Assembly (NCBI GenBank): GCA_030828465.1
Contig: JAURCL010000002.1
Span: 1 to 64,000 of the forward strand
DNA from: Acidimicrobiales bacterium
Lineage (GTDB): Bacteria; Actinomycetota; Acidimicrobiia; Acidimicrobiales; Ilumatobacteraceae
Reading direction: 5' to 3'
Length of the DNA stretch: 64,000 bases
Positions 44,664 through 52,786 of the stretch are shown here, in pieces; position 1 is the stretch's first letter; each line of letters starts with the position of its first letter. Both the position numbers and the translations under genes were made by a program. The notes beneath the pieces were generated by a model. It was not told the origin of the DNA and searched no databases. It was given only the letters and a program-made list of their open reading frames with translations.

Positions 44664-45673
44664 CAGCGCAGGACGACGCCCGGTGCACCGTCCTCGAACG
44701 TGCCCACCCGCCACCATCCCTCGGCGACAAGAGCGTCGGCGAACTCGGAGGTGACGGCGGCGAGCAATCCTCCAGAGGTCTGCGGATCGAAACAGAGCGC
44801 CTCCGGGCCGGCATCGGCCGTCGAGTCGAGCGAGTCGGTCACGTACTCACGGTTGCGCGGATCCCCGCCGGTGCGCACCCCCCGGTCGGCGGCTTCGAGC
44901 GCACCCGGATAGGCCCGGAGGCCCCCGGTGTCGATCACGAGACGAAGACCGCTCCGGTCGGCCATCTCCCATCCGTGACCAGCCAGGCCGTAACCGGTCA
45001 CATCGGTCGCCCCGCCGACTTCCTCACGGGCGCCCATCAGCCGTTCGGCGGCCGAGCGGTTGATCGCTCGCATCCCAGCGATCGCCGCGGCACGATCAGA
45101 GTCCGAACCGGCGGCGAGGCTGAGCCCGGTGCCGATCGGCTTCGAGAGCACGGCGACGTCGCCGGCGCGCGCACCCGACTTGCGGAGGGCGACGTCCGGG
45201 TCGACGATGCCTTGGACGGCCAGCCCGTAGATCGGCTCGGGGTTTCTGATCGTGTGACCGCCTGCGACGGTGCCACCGGCCTCGGCGACCACGGCCGCAC
45301 CCGCCGCGAAGATCTCAGCGATCGCCTCTCGCGGGAAGTGCTCGGGGAACGCGGCGACGTTCACGGCGATGGCCACCCGAGCGCCCATCGCGAAGATGTC
45401 GCTGCAGGCGTTGGCAGCGGCGATCGCACCGAAGTCAGAAGGATCGTCGACCAGTGGCGGGAAGAAATCGGTCGTCGAGACGAGCGCGAGCCCATCGCCG
45501 ACTCGGTAGACGGCGGCGTCATCGAACGGAGCGAGGCCGACGACGAGTGAGGCATCGTCGGTGGCGGGGAACTCCGACACGAGATCGGCGAGCAGCGACG
45601 CCCCCCACTTGGCGGCGCATCCCCCGCAGGAGGTCCACTCAGTCAGGCGGAGCGGGTTCGCCTCGAGAGACAC
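44663..45673 (-). CDS. selD: selenide, water dikinase
   Basis: This 336-residue enzyme makes selenophosphate from selenide and ATP. The N-terminal catalytic region is TSCGGCAAKWGAS, with the Cys and Lys at the positions of E. coli Cys17 and Lys20. ALVSTTDFFPPLVDDPSDFG and AGGHTIRNPEPIYGLAVQG are AIRS-like ATP/metal motifs. The catalytic residue is encoded as Cys (TGC), not Sec. No selA, selB, selC or ybbB is seen, so the use of selenophosphate in this organism cannot be read from the window. Confidence 0.92.
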   Translation of the reverse strand: MSLEANPLRLTEWTSCGGCAAKWGASLLADLVSEFPATDDASLVVGLAPFDDAAVYRVGDGLALVSTTDFFPPLVDDPSDFGAIAAANACSDIFAMGARVAIAVNVAAFPEHFPREAIAEIFAAGAAVVAEAGGTVAGGHTIRNPEPIYGLAVQGIVDPDVALRKSGARAGDVAVLSKPIGTGLSLAAGSDSDRAAAIAGMRAINRSAAERLMGAREEVGGATDVTGYGLAGHGWEMADRSGLRLVIDTGGLRAYPGALEAADRGVRTGGDPRNREYVTDSLDSTADAGPEALCFDPQTSGGLLAAVTSEFADALVAEGWWRVGTFEDGAPGVVLR

Positions 45674-45677
45674 GCGG

Positions 45678-46877
45678 TCACCCTAGGTCAACGAGAGGAG
45701 CGGCCCAGAGCGCTTCCCCGCTCTCCGCAGAGCTCGACCAATCAAGGTCGGCGCCCGATGTCAACGGCAGGCCGTGGTGCTCCCAGAGCACAGCGGGGCG
45801 CTCCCCATGCCAACGCACAGCGAACGACAGCGGGCCACCAGAACCGACAACGAGGTCATGCACCTCGAGTGGATGACCGAGCCACGCCGCAGGGAAGCCA
45901 TGCGGCAGTAACTCGACCGAGTCGTCGCCACGTCGCGCCAGACGGTCCTCGAGCAGGGCGACCACGAGTGCGGAGTCCTCAACCTCCTCGAAGCTCGGTG
46001 GTGGTCCGATCAGACGCCCGCCGACCGCCCGACGAAGGTCGGCCACGGCGCGGTCCTCGCCAGCGAGCTCCAGCACTGTGCGGGCCGCGGTGAGCCCCAT
46101 CGCCGCCGACCAATCGAGTTCGTCTCCCCCATCGTTGCGACGGAGCAGCGCGGCGACGGCATCGACGACCTCCCCAAGCCAAGGGTCGGCCGACTCGCCG
46201 AGACGCACGATTTGAGCGAGCCCAACGAGGAACTCCGCTGGGTCGTCGTCAGGATTCACCGGCCCATCGAGGAGCAGCGCGCACCTCGCATAGGAAGCCG
46301 CTCGGGTCAGACCATGTCCCTCTCGGCCGGGCGGAAGCTCGACCCGACCGAGTCGGGCGATCTGGGCTCGCCAACCCGCCGCGACACGATCGCGATCGGG
46401 AAGGGCGGTGAGGTCGACCGACACCGCATCGCGCCCATGGGCGAGCGCCACCTCCAAACGGGAACCATGAGCGAGGGGGAAGACCGCCGGATCCCCCTCG
46501 ACGGTGATGCCCTCAGGCAGGCCGACCGCGGGCATCCGAGCGCACACCAGATCTCGCCGGTCGAGGACGACGGCCACCGCCGACCGCGACTCGTTGTCGA
46601 ACGACACCACGGTCAGGCCTCCCCCATCGGGAACGCTCCGAACGGTCTGCACGATGTCTCCACCGGGTACCCGCAGGCGCGTGAGGGTGACCGGGGTGCC
46701 GTCAAGGAGTTCCTGCCGGACGGTCGGATCGGCTTCGGGGTCGTGCCACCGATCCTCGGCCGCGATGAACCAGCGAAGTCCCCTCGAGCCATCGAGCGGT
46801 CGGATCGTTCCGCGGGGCGTCACCTCAGCGCGCCACCGCCCTCCGACCACTCCGGTGACTACCACCCCGACAGTCAA
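45678..46877 (-). CDS. hypothetical protein, conserved-looking
   Basis: This 399-residue soluble protein was not assigned to a family. It opens with VVGGRWRAEVTPRGTIRPLDGSRGLRWFIAAEDRWHDP, a beta-strand-rich start. A central helical region (SYARCALLLDGPVNPDDDPAEFLVGLAQIV, ALLRRNDGGDELDWSAAMG) and a C-terminal segment reading LSFAVRWHGERPAVLWEHHG follow. The last stretch resembles ends of glycoside-hydrolase-like barrels, but no catalytic pair is evident. It ends 4 bases before selD and may form one transcript with selD and rnhB. A TTG start at 46877 is uncertain; a GTG at 46865 is an alternative. Confidence 0.7.
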   Translation of the reverse strand: MTVGVVVTGVVGGRWRAEVTPRGTIRPLDGSRGLRWFIAAEDRWHDPEADPTVRQELLDGTPVTLTRLRVPGGDIVQTVRSVPDGGGLTVVSFDNESRSAVAVVLDRRDLVCARMPAVGLPEGITVEGDPAVFPLAHGSRLEVALAHGRDAVSVDLTALPDRDRVAAGWRAQIARLGRVELPPGREGHGLTRAASYARCALLLDGPVNPDDDPAEFLVGLAQIVRLGESADPWLGEVVDAVAALLRRNDGGDELDWSAAMGLTAARTVLELAGEDRAVADLRRAVGGRLIGPPPSFEEVEDSALVVALLEDRLARRGDDSVELLPHGFPAAWLGHPLEVHDLVVGSGGPLSFAVRWHGERPAVLWEHHGLPLTSGADLDWSSSAESGEALWAAPLVDLG

Positions 46878-46919
46878 GCCCGGTCGACCGCCGACCGCAC
46901 CGGCCGTTTCGGGTGCTCA

Positions 46920-46925
46920 TAGCCT
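46920..46925 (+). promoter_or_regulatory. -10-like hexamer for cofC
   Basis: TAGCCT lies 7 bases upstream of the GTG at 46933. Confidence 0.5.
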
Positions 46926-46932
46926 TGGCCGG

Positions 46933-47532
46933 GTGACGCCCGTTGATGTGCTCGTGCCGGTGCGCGACTTCGCTGACGCGAAGCAGCGGCTCTCCCGTCG
47001 CCTCGACGCCGACGGCCGGCGGAGGCTTGCCGAGTTGCTCGCCCGCCGGACGATCGAGGCGCTAGCCGGCCATCGAGTTCATGTCGTCTGCGAGGACGAC
47101 AGCATCGAGACCTGGGCCACCGATCTCGGCGTAGAGGTGCGTCGGGTGACCGGAGGCGATCTCAACTCGGCGATCTCCGAAGCATTGCTCGGTCTCGTCG
47201 GTCGTGTCGCGATAGTTCACGCCGATCTTGCTGAACCGTTCGCGCTCGGCGAGGTGCTCACCTCTTCGGGGAACGTGCTGGTGCCCGATCGTCGGGGTGA
47301 TGGCACCAACGTGATGGTCCTCGAGCCGGACTGTCGACCGACCCCGGCGTACGGACATGACTCATTCACGCGCCATGTGGAGCGCCTCGGAGTGGAAGCG
47401 CGCGCGACGAGTACCGTCCTGCGGGTGGTGCATCATCCGCAACTCGGACTCGATGTCGACACCGGGGCGGATCTCGACCACCCCGTGGTGACCGCGCTGC
47501 TCGCGAGGGAGGGCATCCGTGTCATCGGATGA
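46933..47532 (+). CDS. cofC: CofC/FbiD guanylyltransferase of F420 biosynthesis
   Basis: A 199-residue nucleotidyltransferase that joins GMP to 2-phospholactate (CofC) or phosphoenolpyruvate (FbiD) for coenzyme F420. VLVPVRDFADAKQRLS is the N-terminal loop with the Lys, and the acidic VAIVHADLAEPFALGEV and LVPDRRGDGTNVMVL are GT-A-like motifs. GTG start with TAGCCT 7 bases upstream. Other F420 genes (fbiA, fbiB, fbiC) are not in the window. It overlaps the PIG-L gene by 14 bases. Confidence 0.9.
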   Translation: MTPVDVLVPVRDFADAKQRLSRRLDADGRRRLAELLARRTIEALAGHRVHVVCEDDSIETWATDLGVEVRRVTGGDLNSAISEALLGLVGRVAIVHADLAEPFALGEVLTSSGNVLVPDRRGDGTNVMVLEPDCRPTPAYGHDSFTRHVERLGVEARATSTVLRVVHHPQLGLDVDTGADLDHPVVTALLAREGIRVIG

Positions 47533-48322
47533 CCGATCAACGCCGCGGTCGACGAATGATCCGGGTCAACCTCCGCTCATCCCGGCTGATCCGAGCCATT
47601 GGTCTCGGGACCTGCCAACCCCCGAGCGGGCCCTCGCGATCGGCGCCCACCCAGACGATGTCGAGTTCGGCGCCGGGGGAACGCTTGCCCGATGGGCAGC
47701 GGCTGGCTGTCGGGTCATGCACCTCGTCTGCACCGACGGTTCCAAGGGCACGTGGGACGCATCGGCGGACACCGCCGAACTTGTTCTACGCCGTCGCGAG
47801 GAGCAGCGGGAGGCGAATCGTCTGCTCAACGGGGGTCAGGCCACCGAGGTGGTGTTCCTCGACCGGATCGACGGTGAACTGACCGCGGATCGGGAGGCCC
47901 GCTCCGCGGTAGCACGGGTGATCCGGGAGCTTCGACCCGACGTGGTGCTCGGTCACGACCCCTGGAAGCGGTACCGCCTGCACCCCGACCATCGGGAGGC
48001 CGGTCGTCTCGCCTGCGAGGGGATCGTCGCCGCCCGCGATCCGCATTTCTTCCCCGAACATGGACTGCGGCCGCACCGTCCCGAGCACCTGCTGCTCTGG
48101 GAGGCTGACGAACCGAACCACGTGGAGGACGTCGCCGGGCACCTCGGAACGAAACTCGCCGCTCTCGAGGCGCACCTCAGCCAGTTCGAGTCAACGATGC
48201 ACGCAGTCGACGGCGAGGGACTCGAGGCGTTCCGGACGCGGATACGTCGCCGCGCGAGCGAACTTGGCGCGCCGCTCGGCATCGACGGGGCCGAAGTATT
48301 CCATCTGATGTCCGACCTCTAG
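47519..48322 (+). CDS. PIG-L family deacetylase
   Basis: A 267-residue LmbE/PIG-L zinc hydrolase. ALAIGAHPDDVEFGAGGTLARW has the catalytic HPDD (His and Asp metal ligands), and WKRYRLHPDHREAG has the further His. Members deacetylate GlcNAc-linked compounds, including mycothiol (MshB) and mycothiol S-conjugates (Mca). Which one applies cannot be settled here, although a mycoredoxin-like protein occurs at 40409. Start is a GTG inside the cofC 3' end. Confidence 0.88.
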   Translation: MSSDDRSTPRSTNDPGQPPLIPADPSHWSRDLPTPERALAIGAHPDDVEFGAGGTLARWAAAGCRVMHLVCTDGSKGTWDASADTAELVLRRREEQREANRLLNGGQATEVVFLDRIDGELTADREARSAVARVIRELRPDVVLGHDPWKRYRLHPDHREAGRLACEGIVAARDPHFFPEHGLRPHRPEHLLLWEADEPNHVEDVAGHLGTKLAALEAHLSQFESTMHAVDGEGLEAFRTRIRRRASELGAPLGIDGAEVFHLMSDL

Positions 48323-48389
48323 ACGTCACACCTCTCGGTCCCACACAACTCGGGCCGTGACCGCCCTCAACCTGGGCCGAAAACGACTC

Positions 48390-48413
48390 GAGCGGGGCCC
48401 GGAGGCCCCGCTC
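48390..48413 (-). terminator. intrinsic terminator-like hairpin after the HU/tail genes
   Basis: A perfect 10-base-pair stem (GAGCGGGGCC with a CGGA loop, then its complement) lies 23 bases past the stop of the Lys/Ala-rich gene. On the minus strand GTCGTTTT follows the stem. It also lies downstream of the PIG-L gene, with no T-run on that side. Confidence 0.75.
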
Positions 48414-48436
48414 GCGATCCCGTGGGATCTCGTCGA

Positions 48437-48643
48437 TCACCTGCGACGTGCAGGAGCCTTCTTGGCAGCCTTCTTCGGAGCAGCCTTGCGGGCCGGCGCC
48501 TTCTTGGCAGCCTTCTTCGGAGCAGCCTTGCGGGCCGGCGCCTTCTTGGCAGCCTTCTTCGGAGCAGCCTTCTTAGCAGCGGCCTTCTTCTTGGCCGGCG
48601 CCTTCTTGGCGGCCTTCTTGGGAGCAGCCTTCTTTGCAGCCAT
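48437..48643 (-). CDS. Lys/Ala/Pro-rich histone-H1-like tail protein
   Basis: A 68-residue protein made almost only of Lys, Ala, Pro and Arg in AAPKKAAKKAPARK repeats, like the C-terminal tail of mycobacterial HupB and of HMP-type bacterial H1 proteins. It starts 7 bases after the HU stop, in another frame, with its own ATG, so HU core and tail are two genes here. It would bind DNA non-specifically and compact it. It contains tandem 42-base repeats. GGAAAG lies upstream as a weak Shine-Dalgarno. Confidence 0.87.
   Translation of the reverse strand: MAAKKAAPKKAAKKAPAKKKAAAKKAAPKKAAKKAPARKAAPKKAAKKAPARKAAPKKAAKKAPARRR
48456..48571. repeat. 42-bp tandem repeat within the Lys/Ala-rich gene
   Basis: Units begin at 48456, 48498 and 48540 with exactly 42 bases (14 codons) spacing; the third is partial (32 bases). 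They are identical where compared, which allows length variation by slippage. Confidence 0.92.
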
Positions 48644-48650
48644 CAGTGGG

Positions 48651-48929
48651 TCACTTTCCGTTGAGGTTTGCCTTCAGCGTCGAGGAGGCGCTGAACTTCA
48701 TCGCCGTCGAGGCGGCGATCTGGACGGGTGCGCCGGTGCGCGGGTTGCGGCCGGTACGAGCAGGGCGCTGCGAGGTGCTGAACGAACCGAAGCCCGGCCA
48801 CGCGACCTTGTCACCCTTCTTGGCGTTTGCGACGACGGTGTCGAAGAAGGCGCCGATCGTGCGCTCGGCGTCGGCCTTCGAGACGTTCGCCGCGCTAGCG
48901 ACTGCGTCGATGAGTTCTGACTTGGTCAT
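48651..48929 (-). CDS. hup: HU-family DNA-binding protein
   Basis: A 92-residue HU. MTKSELIDAVASAANVSKAD is the HU N-terminal helix, and VAWPGFGSFSTSQRPARTGRNPRTG is the DNA-binding beta-arm with the intercalation Pro. It has a standard HU length, unlike mycobacterial HupB, which carries a fused Lys/Ala tail. AAAAGGA ends 6 bases before the ATG. It likely shares its transcript with the tail protein, ending at the hairpin at 48390-48413. Confidence 0.95.
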   Translation of the reverse strand: MTKSELIDAVASAANVSKADAERTIGAFFDTVVANAKKGDKVAWPGFGSFSTSQRPARTGRNPRTGAPVQIAASTAMKFSASSTLKANLNGK

Positions 48930-49318
48930 GAAGATCCTTTTCCTGTAATCGACGGGACGCCGGATTGCGACCCGATCATCACTCCGCGACCCGGCCCCGG
49001 CCAACCCGGACGCTTCGTCCGTGCTCACCGATGACAACGCCTCGTTGCGATGACATCTCCATACAACGACTCCAAATGACATGCGTGCAACTATCAATCT
49101 CGTTGCATCTGCAAGTGAACTCGGTCCTCGCCCTTATGGCACAACACCCCCACCTCGACAAACCCGTCCGAGCGCCACTCGGCATCCACCACCGCGACCC
49201 CGCACGCGACTACAACAGCAGCCGTTGTCGTCCGACGCCGCACCCAACTCCGTCCAACCGTGACCGCCGCCACTCGCCGTCGACCGACCGCTGCCACCGC
49301 CGCGAACGGAGGATTCCG
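48930..49318. other. non-coding gap between hup and phoH2
   Basis: This 389-base divergent region has no convincing gene. It contains an AT-richer middle part and a GATGAC-CAACG-CCT-CGTTG-CGATGAC cluster (49030-49054). In that cluster two GATGAC copies flank an inverted CAACG/CGTTG, a possible regulator site for hup. The Shine-Dalgarno ACGGAGGA (49306-49313) precedes phoH2. Promoter elements for either gene were not identified. Confidence 0.6.
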
Positions 49319-50761
49319 ATGACCGACCTGGGACGCCGGGACCTACCCCTCAGCGACCACGAACGCGATCTCGACGACCTCAGGGGTGGCGCCGACCGAA
49401 TCCCCGCGGCCCAACGGGTGGTGCTCGACACCTCGGTGCTCGTGGCGGATCCCACCTGCCTCGGGAGCCTCGGCCCGGTCGACGTCGTGATCCCGCTGAC
49501 CGTCATCGAGGAACTCGACGGTCTGAAGACCCGCCCCGACGACGTCGGTCGCTCGGCCCGCGCCGCGCTCCGAACCATCGAGGAGATGCGGCTGCGCCAC
49601 GGCGGCTCCCTCGCCTCCGCGGTTCCCCTCGGCGACGGCTCCCTGCAGATCGAGGTCAACGGCATCCAACGCCACCTCCTGGTGGAGCACGGGCTCGACC
49701 CCGAGAAGCCCGACAACCGAATCATCGGGGCCGCCCTCGGTCAACGGAACATCGGTCCGACCGTCATGGTCTCCAACGACGCCGCGCTGCGAATCAAGGC
49801 GGCTCATCTCGGTGTCGATGCCCGCGAGCATCGGCCGACGCGAGCAGCCCGCGAGGTCCAGGCGATGGGTTGGCGAGTCGTCGACGTCGATCACACGACC
49901 GTCAACGACCTGTACTCCGACGGCTCGGTGGACGTGGCGGAGATCACGGAACTCGCCGACGGTCTCATCGATCCGACCCCGACCGGCCAGTCCGGCCAGC
50001 CGCGCCTCCGTGAAAACGAGTTCGTGGTGTTACGCGCCGGATCCCAGTCGGCGCTCGCCCGGCGTCGCTCCGATGAACTGCACTTGCTGGCCCCGACACC
50101 CCCTGAGCCCTGGGGGTTGCACCCGAGGTCGAAAGAGCAGCGGTTCGCGCTCGAGTTGTTGCTCGACCCGGAGGTGACCGTGGTCGCCCTCGACGGCCGG
50201 GCCGGCACGGGCAAGACGATCCTGGCGATCGCCGCCGCACTCGAGCAGGTCGTGGAGGACCAGCGTTACGAGCGCGTCGCCGTCTACCGGCCGTTGGTCC
50301 CAGTCGGACGGGCCGATGTCGGATTCCTTCCCGGCGGACTCGATGAGAAGCTCGACCCCTGGATGTCGGCGATCCACGACGCTGTCGTCGCGCTGACCGA
50401 CCGACGGAGCAGCAGTGACGCGCGTCGGATGGTGGAGGAGTTCACCGAGCGCGGGAAACTCTCGCTCGAGTCGGTCACCTTCCTGCGCGGCCGGTCGCTC
50501 CAGCGTCAGATGGTGGTGATCGACGAGGCGCAGAACCTCGAGCCGGCGACGCTACGCACGATCCTGACCCGGGTGGGTGAGGGCACGAAGGTCGTGTTCA
50601 CCGGGGATACCAGCCAGATCGACGCGCCGTATCTCGGCGAGTCGAACAACGCGCTCTCGGTCCTCACCAGCGCCTTCGCCGGGCAGCCGTGCTTCGGTCA
50701 TGTGACGCTGCAGGCTTGCGAGCGAAGCGGCGTGGCCAGCCTGGCCGCCGAGCTTCTCTAA
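49319..50761 (+). CDS. phoH2: PhoH2-type PIN domain-PhoH ATPase
   Basis: A 480-residue fusion. The N-terminal PIN nuclease domain (about 30-170) has VVLDTSVLVADP, PLTVIEELDGLK and an acidic later pair; the PhoH ATPase domain carries Walker A DGRAGTGKTILA and Walker B MVVIDEAQNLEP. PhoH2 proteins are reported to unwind and cleave RNA and in some actinobacteria form toxin-antitoxin modules; no antitoxin gene is evident here. A clear Shine-Dalgarno GGAGGA sits upstream of the ATG at 49319. Confidence 0.92.
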   Translation: MTDLGRRDLPLSDHERDLDDLRGGADRIPAAQRVVLDTSVLVADPTCLGSLGPVDVVIPLTVIEELDGLKTRPDDVGRSARAALRTIEEMRLRHGGSLASAVPLGDGSLQIEVNGIQRHLLVEHGLDPEKPDNRIIGAALGQRNIGPTVMVSNDAALRIKAAHLGVDAREHRPTRAAREVQAMGWRVVDVDHTTVNDLYSDGSVDVAEITELADGLIDPTPTGQSGQPRLRENEFVVLRAGSQSALARRRSDELHLLAPTPPEPWGLHPRSKEQRFALELLLDPEVTVVALDGRAGTGKTILAIAAALEQVVEDQRYERVAVYRPLVPVGRADVGFLPGGLDEKLDPWMSAIHDAVVALTDRRSSSDARRMVEEFTERGKLSLESVTFLRGRSLQRQMVVIDEAQNLEPATLRTILTRVGEGTKVVFTGDTSQIDAPYLGESNNALSVLTSAFAGQPCFGHVTLQACERSGVASLAAELL

Positions 50762-50839
50762 GCGACGCCCGCCCCAAAACGCACGCCGAAATCCGAGGGG
50801 TTGGGGAATAGCTTCCGATCGTTTAGTGTTAAATGGCAT

Positions 50840-51154
50840 ATGTCGGCAGTTGAGACCCTTGAAATCCGCTCCAACAATGACCTCCCCCGCGGCGTCGACT
50901 GGCGCGAATACGCGATGTGTAAGGGTCGACTCGAACTTTTCTTCGCCAAGAAAGCCGAACGCCCACAGGCTCGTGCCCGGCGCGAGGCTCGCGCGAACCT
51001 CCTCTGCAGCGCTTGCCCCGTGAGGATCCCCTGCCGTGAGTTCGCTCGCGACAACCACGAGTACGGCTACTGGGGTGGCGAGAACGAAGAGGATCGCCAC
51101 CTCCTCGGCTACACCGTGGCTGCCCCCATCGGCATCCGCGCCCGTAACTCCTGA
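50840..51154 (+). CDS. WhiB-family Fe-S transcriptional regulator
   Basis: A 104-residue Wbl protein. Four Fe-S Cys are present in YAMCKG and LLCSACPVRIPCREFA. The later GYWGGENEEDR is the G[VI]WGG turn with Tyr for the usual Val/Ile, and the C-terminal basic tail RIRARNS would touch DNA or sigma. Wbl proteins bind sigma factor region 4 and respond to oxygen, NO or redox. The subgroup (WhiB1-7) is not decided. The start at 50840 follows TTTAGTGTTAAATGG, a possible promoter; other in-frame ATGs exist at 50801. Confidence 0.92.
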   Translation: MSAVETLEIRSNNDLPRGVDWREYAMCKGRLELFFAKKAERPQARARREARANLLCSACPVRIPCREFARDNHEYGYWGGENEEDRHLLGYTVAAPIGIRARNS

Positions 51155-51226
51155 TTCCCCCCGACGCCGGCGTCCCCGTCCCCCCAGCCGGCCGTCGGCG
51201 AATCGGGTCGGAGAACACCCCCGACC

Positions 51227-51232
51227 TAGGTT
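51227..51232 (+). promoter_or_regulatory. -10-like hexamer for the DEDDh exonuclease gene
   Basis: TAGGTT lies 7 bases upstream of the ATG at 51240 and supports that start over ATGs at 51249 and 51255. Confidence 0.5.
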
Positions 51233-51239
51233 GATACCG

Positions 51240-51851
51240 ATGCGGTCGATGTCGATGCCCTCCGCCGGGGACCCCCTGGTGTGCACGGTCCTCGATCTCG
51301 AGACATCGGGGCTCGACGCCCGGGTTGACCGCATCCTCCAAGTGGCCGCGGTCGACATCACCTTGACCGAGGTCGCCGGCAGCGTCACCGCTGAGCAGAC
51401 GGGCGAATGGTCGACCCTCGTCCGACTCCCCCGACCGTGGACACGGGTCGGAGCCCGCGAGATCCACGGCATCACACGCCGACGCCTCCAGCGAGGCATC
51501 CGGCTCCGCGAAGCGGTCGCCGAGCTCGACCGCCGCCTCGAAGGACGCGTGGCGATCGCCCACAACCTCAACTTCGACTGGGCCTTTCTCGAGTCAGCCC
51601 GAGAGCGTGAGGGACTGCCGGCGTCGAAGGCTCCAACCGCGTGCACCCTGGAGATCTCTCGCAGCCTCGATCCGGGCCGACGGCGGTCACACCGCCTCGG
51701 TGACCTCTGCCGCGACCACGACATCCCCCTCATCAACGCTCATGACGCCCTCGCCGACGCCCGAGCCACAGCGGCGCTCGTCCCGATCCTGCTCAGTCAG
51801 GCAGGCGGCCTCGGGGCGCTTCAGGTCGCCGGCGATCAGCCGACGTCGTAA
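51240..51851 (+). CDS. DEDDh 3'-5' exonuclease (DnaQ-like)
   Basis: A 203-residue exonuclease with Exo I VLDLETSGLDARVDRI (Asp, Glu), Exo II AIAHNLNFDWAFLESA (Asp) and Exo III HDALADARATAALV (His, Asp). This is the DEDDh arrangement of DnaQ/epsilon-like proofreading and RNase T-like enzymes. No polymerase is fused. It may act as a repair or proofreading exonuclease; its target is unknown. Its 3' end overlaps pafC-like by 16 bases on the opposite strand. Confidence 0.9.
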   Translation: MRSMSMPSAGDPLVCTVLDLETSGLDARVDRILQVAAVDITLTEVAGSVTAEQTGEWSTLVRLPRPWTRVGAREIHGITRRRLQRGIRLREAVAELDRRLEGRVAIAHNLNFDWAFLESAREREGLPASKAPTACTLEISRSLDPGRRRSHRLGDLCRDHDIPLINAHDALADARATAALVPILLSQAGGLGALQVAGDQPTS

Positions 51852-52786
51852 CGCTCAAGCACTCGAAGCGCGGCGTCGCGACCGATTCCACGCATCGAGT
51901 CGGGCCCGATCACCTCGACCTGGTCGCCGAGACGCAACAGCAGCCTGGCCAACCAACTCTCCCCGGTGACCGCCATGCGGGCCGAGACCCATCCCTCGGT
52001 GTCGGGTTCGGTCACCGAATCGACCGGATACCGCTCGACCACCCAACGACCGGCCGGTCCGATACGAAGATCAACACGCTCGATGTCGGCATCGACGAAC
52101 CAGGTGCCCGGTGCCCCCAGATCATCGGGTGGACGCCGGGCGGATGGGCCGCCGATCTCGAGCGACTCGATTCGATCGACGCGGAAGTCGCGCACTTCGT
52201 CGCTCAGCGAGTCATGGGCCGTCACATACCAACGTCCGAAGTCCTGGAATGTTCTGAACGGGGTGAGCACCCGCTCGGTCGCCTCCTCCCGCGTGCGCGA
52301 CCGGTAGACCACCGCGACCTCCCGGCCTTCGCGAGCGGCGTCAACGAGCTGGGTCACCTCAGCAGGGTTCGGACTGATCACGAGCACGCCGGTGTCGTCC
52401 TCACCGAGCCCGATCGCCAGCTTCCGCAGGCCTCGGTTGAGGGCGCCCTCCGGATCAGCCCCCGGGAGCTGCATCGCCGCCCGACCAGCGGCGAGGAGCT
52501 CGAACGCTTGCTCCTCGGTGAGCCGCAGAGGACGGAGGAAAAGACGGGGGACGCCGACGATGATCGTCCCGTCATCGATGAAGAGGTCGATGAGCTCGTC
52601 GACATAGGGCGGCAGCCCGCACATCGCGACCAATTCGAGATCGCGCACCAGGTCGTTCTCGGAGACATCGAAGCGGGCCGCGGTCTCGGCGACCGAGGCG
52701 GCCCCCCGCTCCATCAGCCAGGGGAGGATCACCAGCAGGCGACTCAGACGAGACTCGGCCGACTTGGGTGAGCGAGCGCCGCTCAT
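51836..52786 (-). CDS. pafC: PafC-like WYL-domain transcriptional regulator
   Basis: A 316-residue wHTH-WYL protein. The N-terminal winged helix covers about residues 10-90 (RLLVILPWLMERGAASVAETAARF). A WYL core and WCX extension follow, with VAVVYRSRTREEATERVLTPFRTF and RWYVTAHDSLSDEVRDFRVDRI. PafB and PafC form a heterodimer that activates RecA-independent DNA-damage genes in mycobacteria. There the pair lies in the proteasome (pup/pafA) locus, which is not seen here. ATGA overlap with pafB. Confidence 0.85.
   Translation of the reverse strand: MSGARSPKSAESRLSRLLVILPWLMERGAASVAETAARFDVSENDLVRDLELVAMCGLPPYVDELIDLFIDDGTIIVGVPRLFLRPLRLTEEQAFELLAAGRAAMQLPGADPEGALNRGLRKLAIGLGEDDTGVLVISPNPAEVTQLVDAAREGREVAVVYRSRTREEATERVLTPFRTFQDFGRWYVTAHDSLSDEVRDFRVDRIESLEIGGPSARRPPDDLGAPGTWFVDADIERVDLRIGPAGRWVVERYPVDSVTEPDTEGWVSARMAVTGESWLARLLLRLGDQVEVIGPDSMRGIGRDAALRVLERYDVG

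Noticed and set aside
44663-45673. Selenocysteine at the SelD catalytic position
   Set aside because: The codon is TGC (Cys); no TGA interrupts the frame.
48456-48571. Tandem 42-bp repeats as a CRISPR-like array
   Set aside because: No spacers; the repeats are contiguous in-frame codons of a Lys/Ala-rich protein.
51161-51225. GC-rich hairpins downstream of whiB as a terminator
   Set aside because: Inverted repeats are short or imperfect (GACGCCGGCGTC without loop) and no T-run follows.
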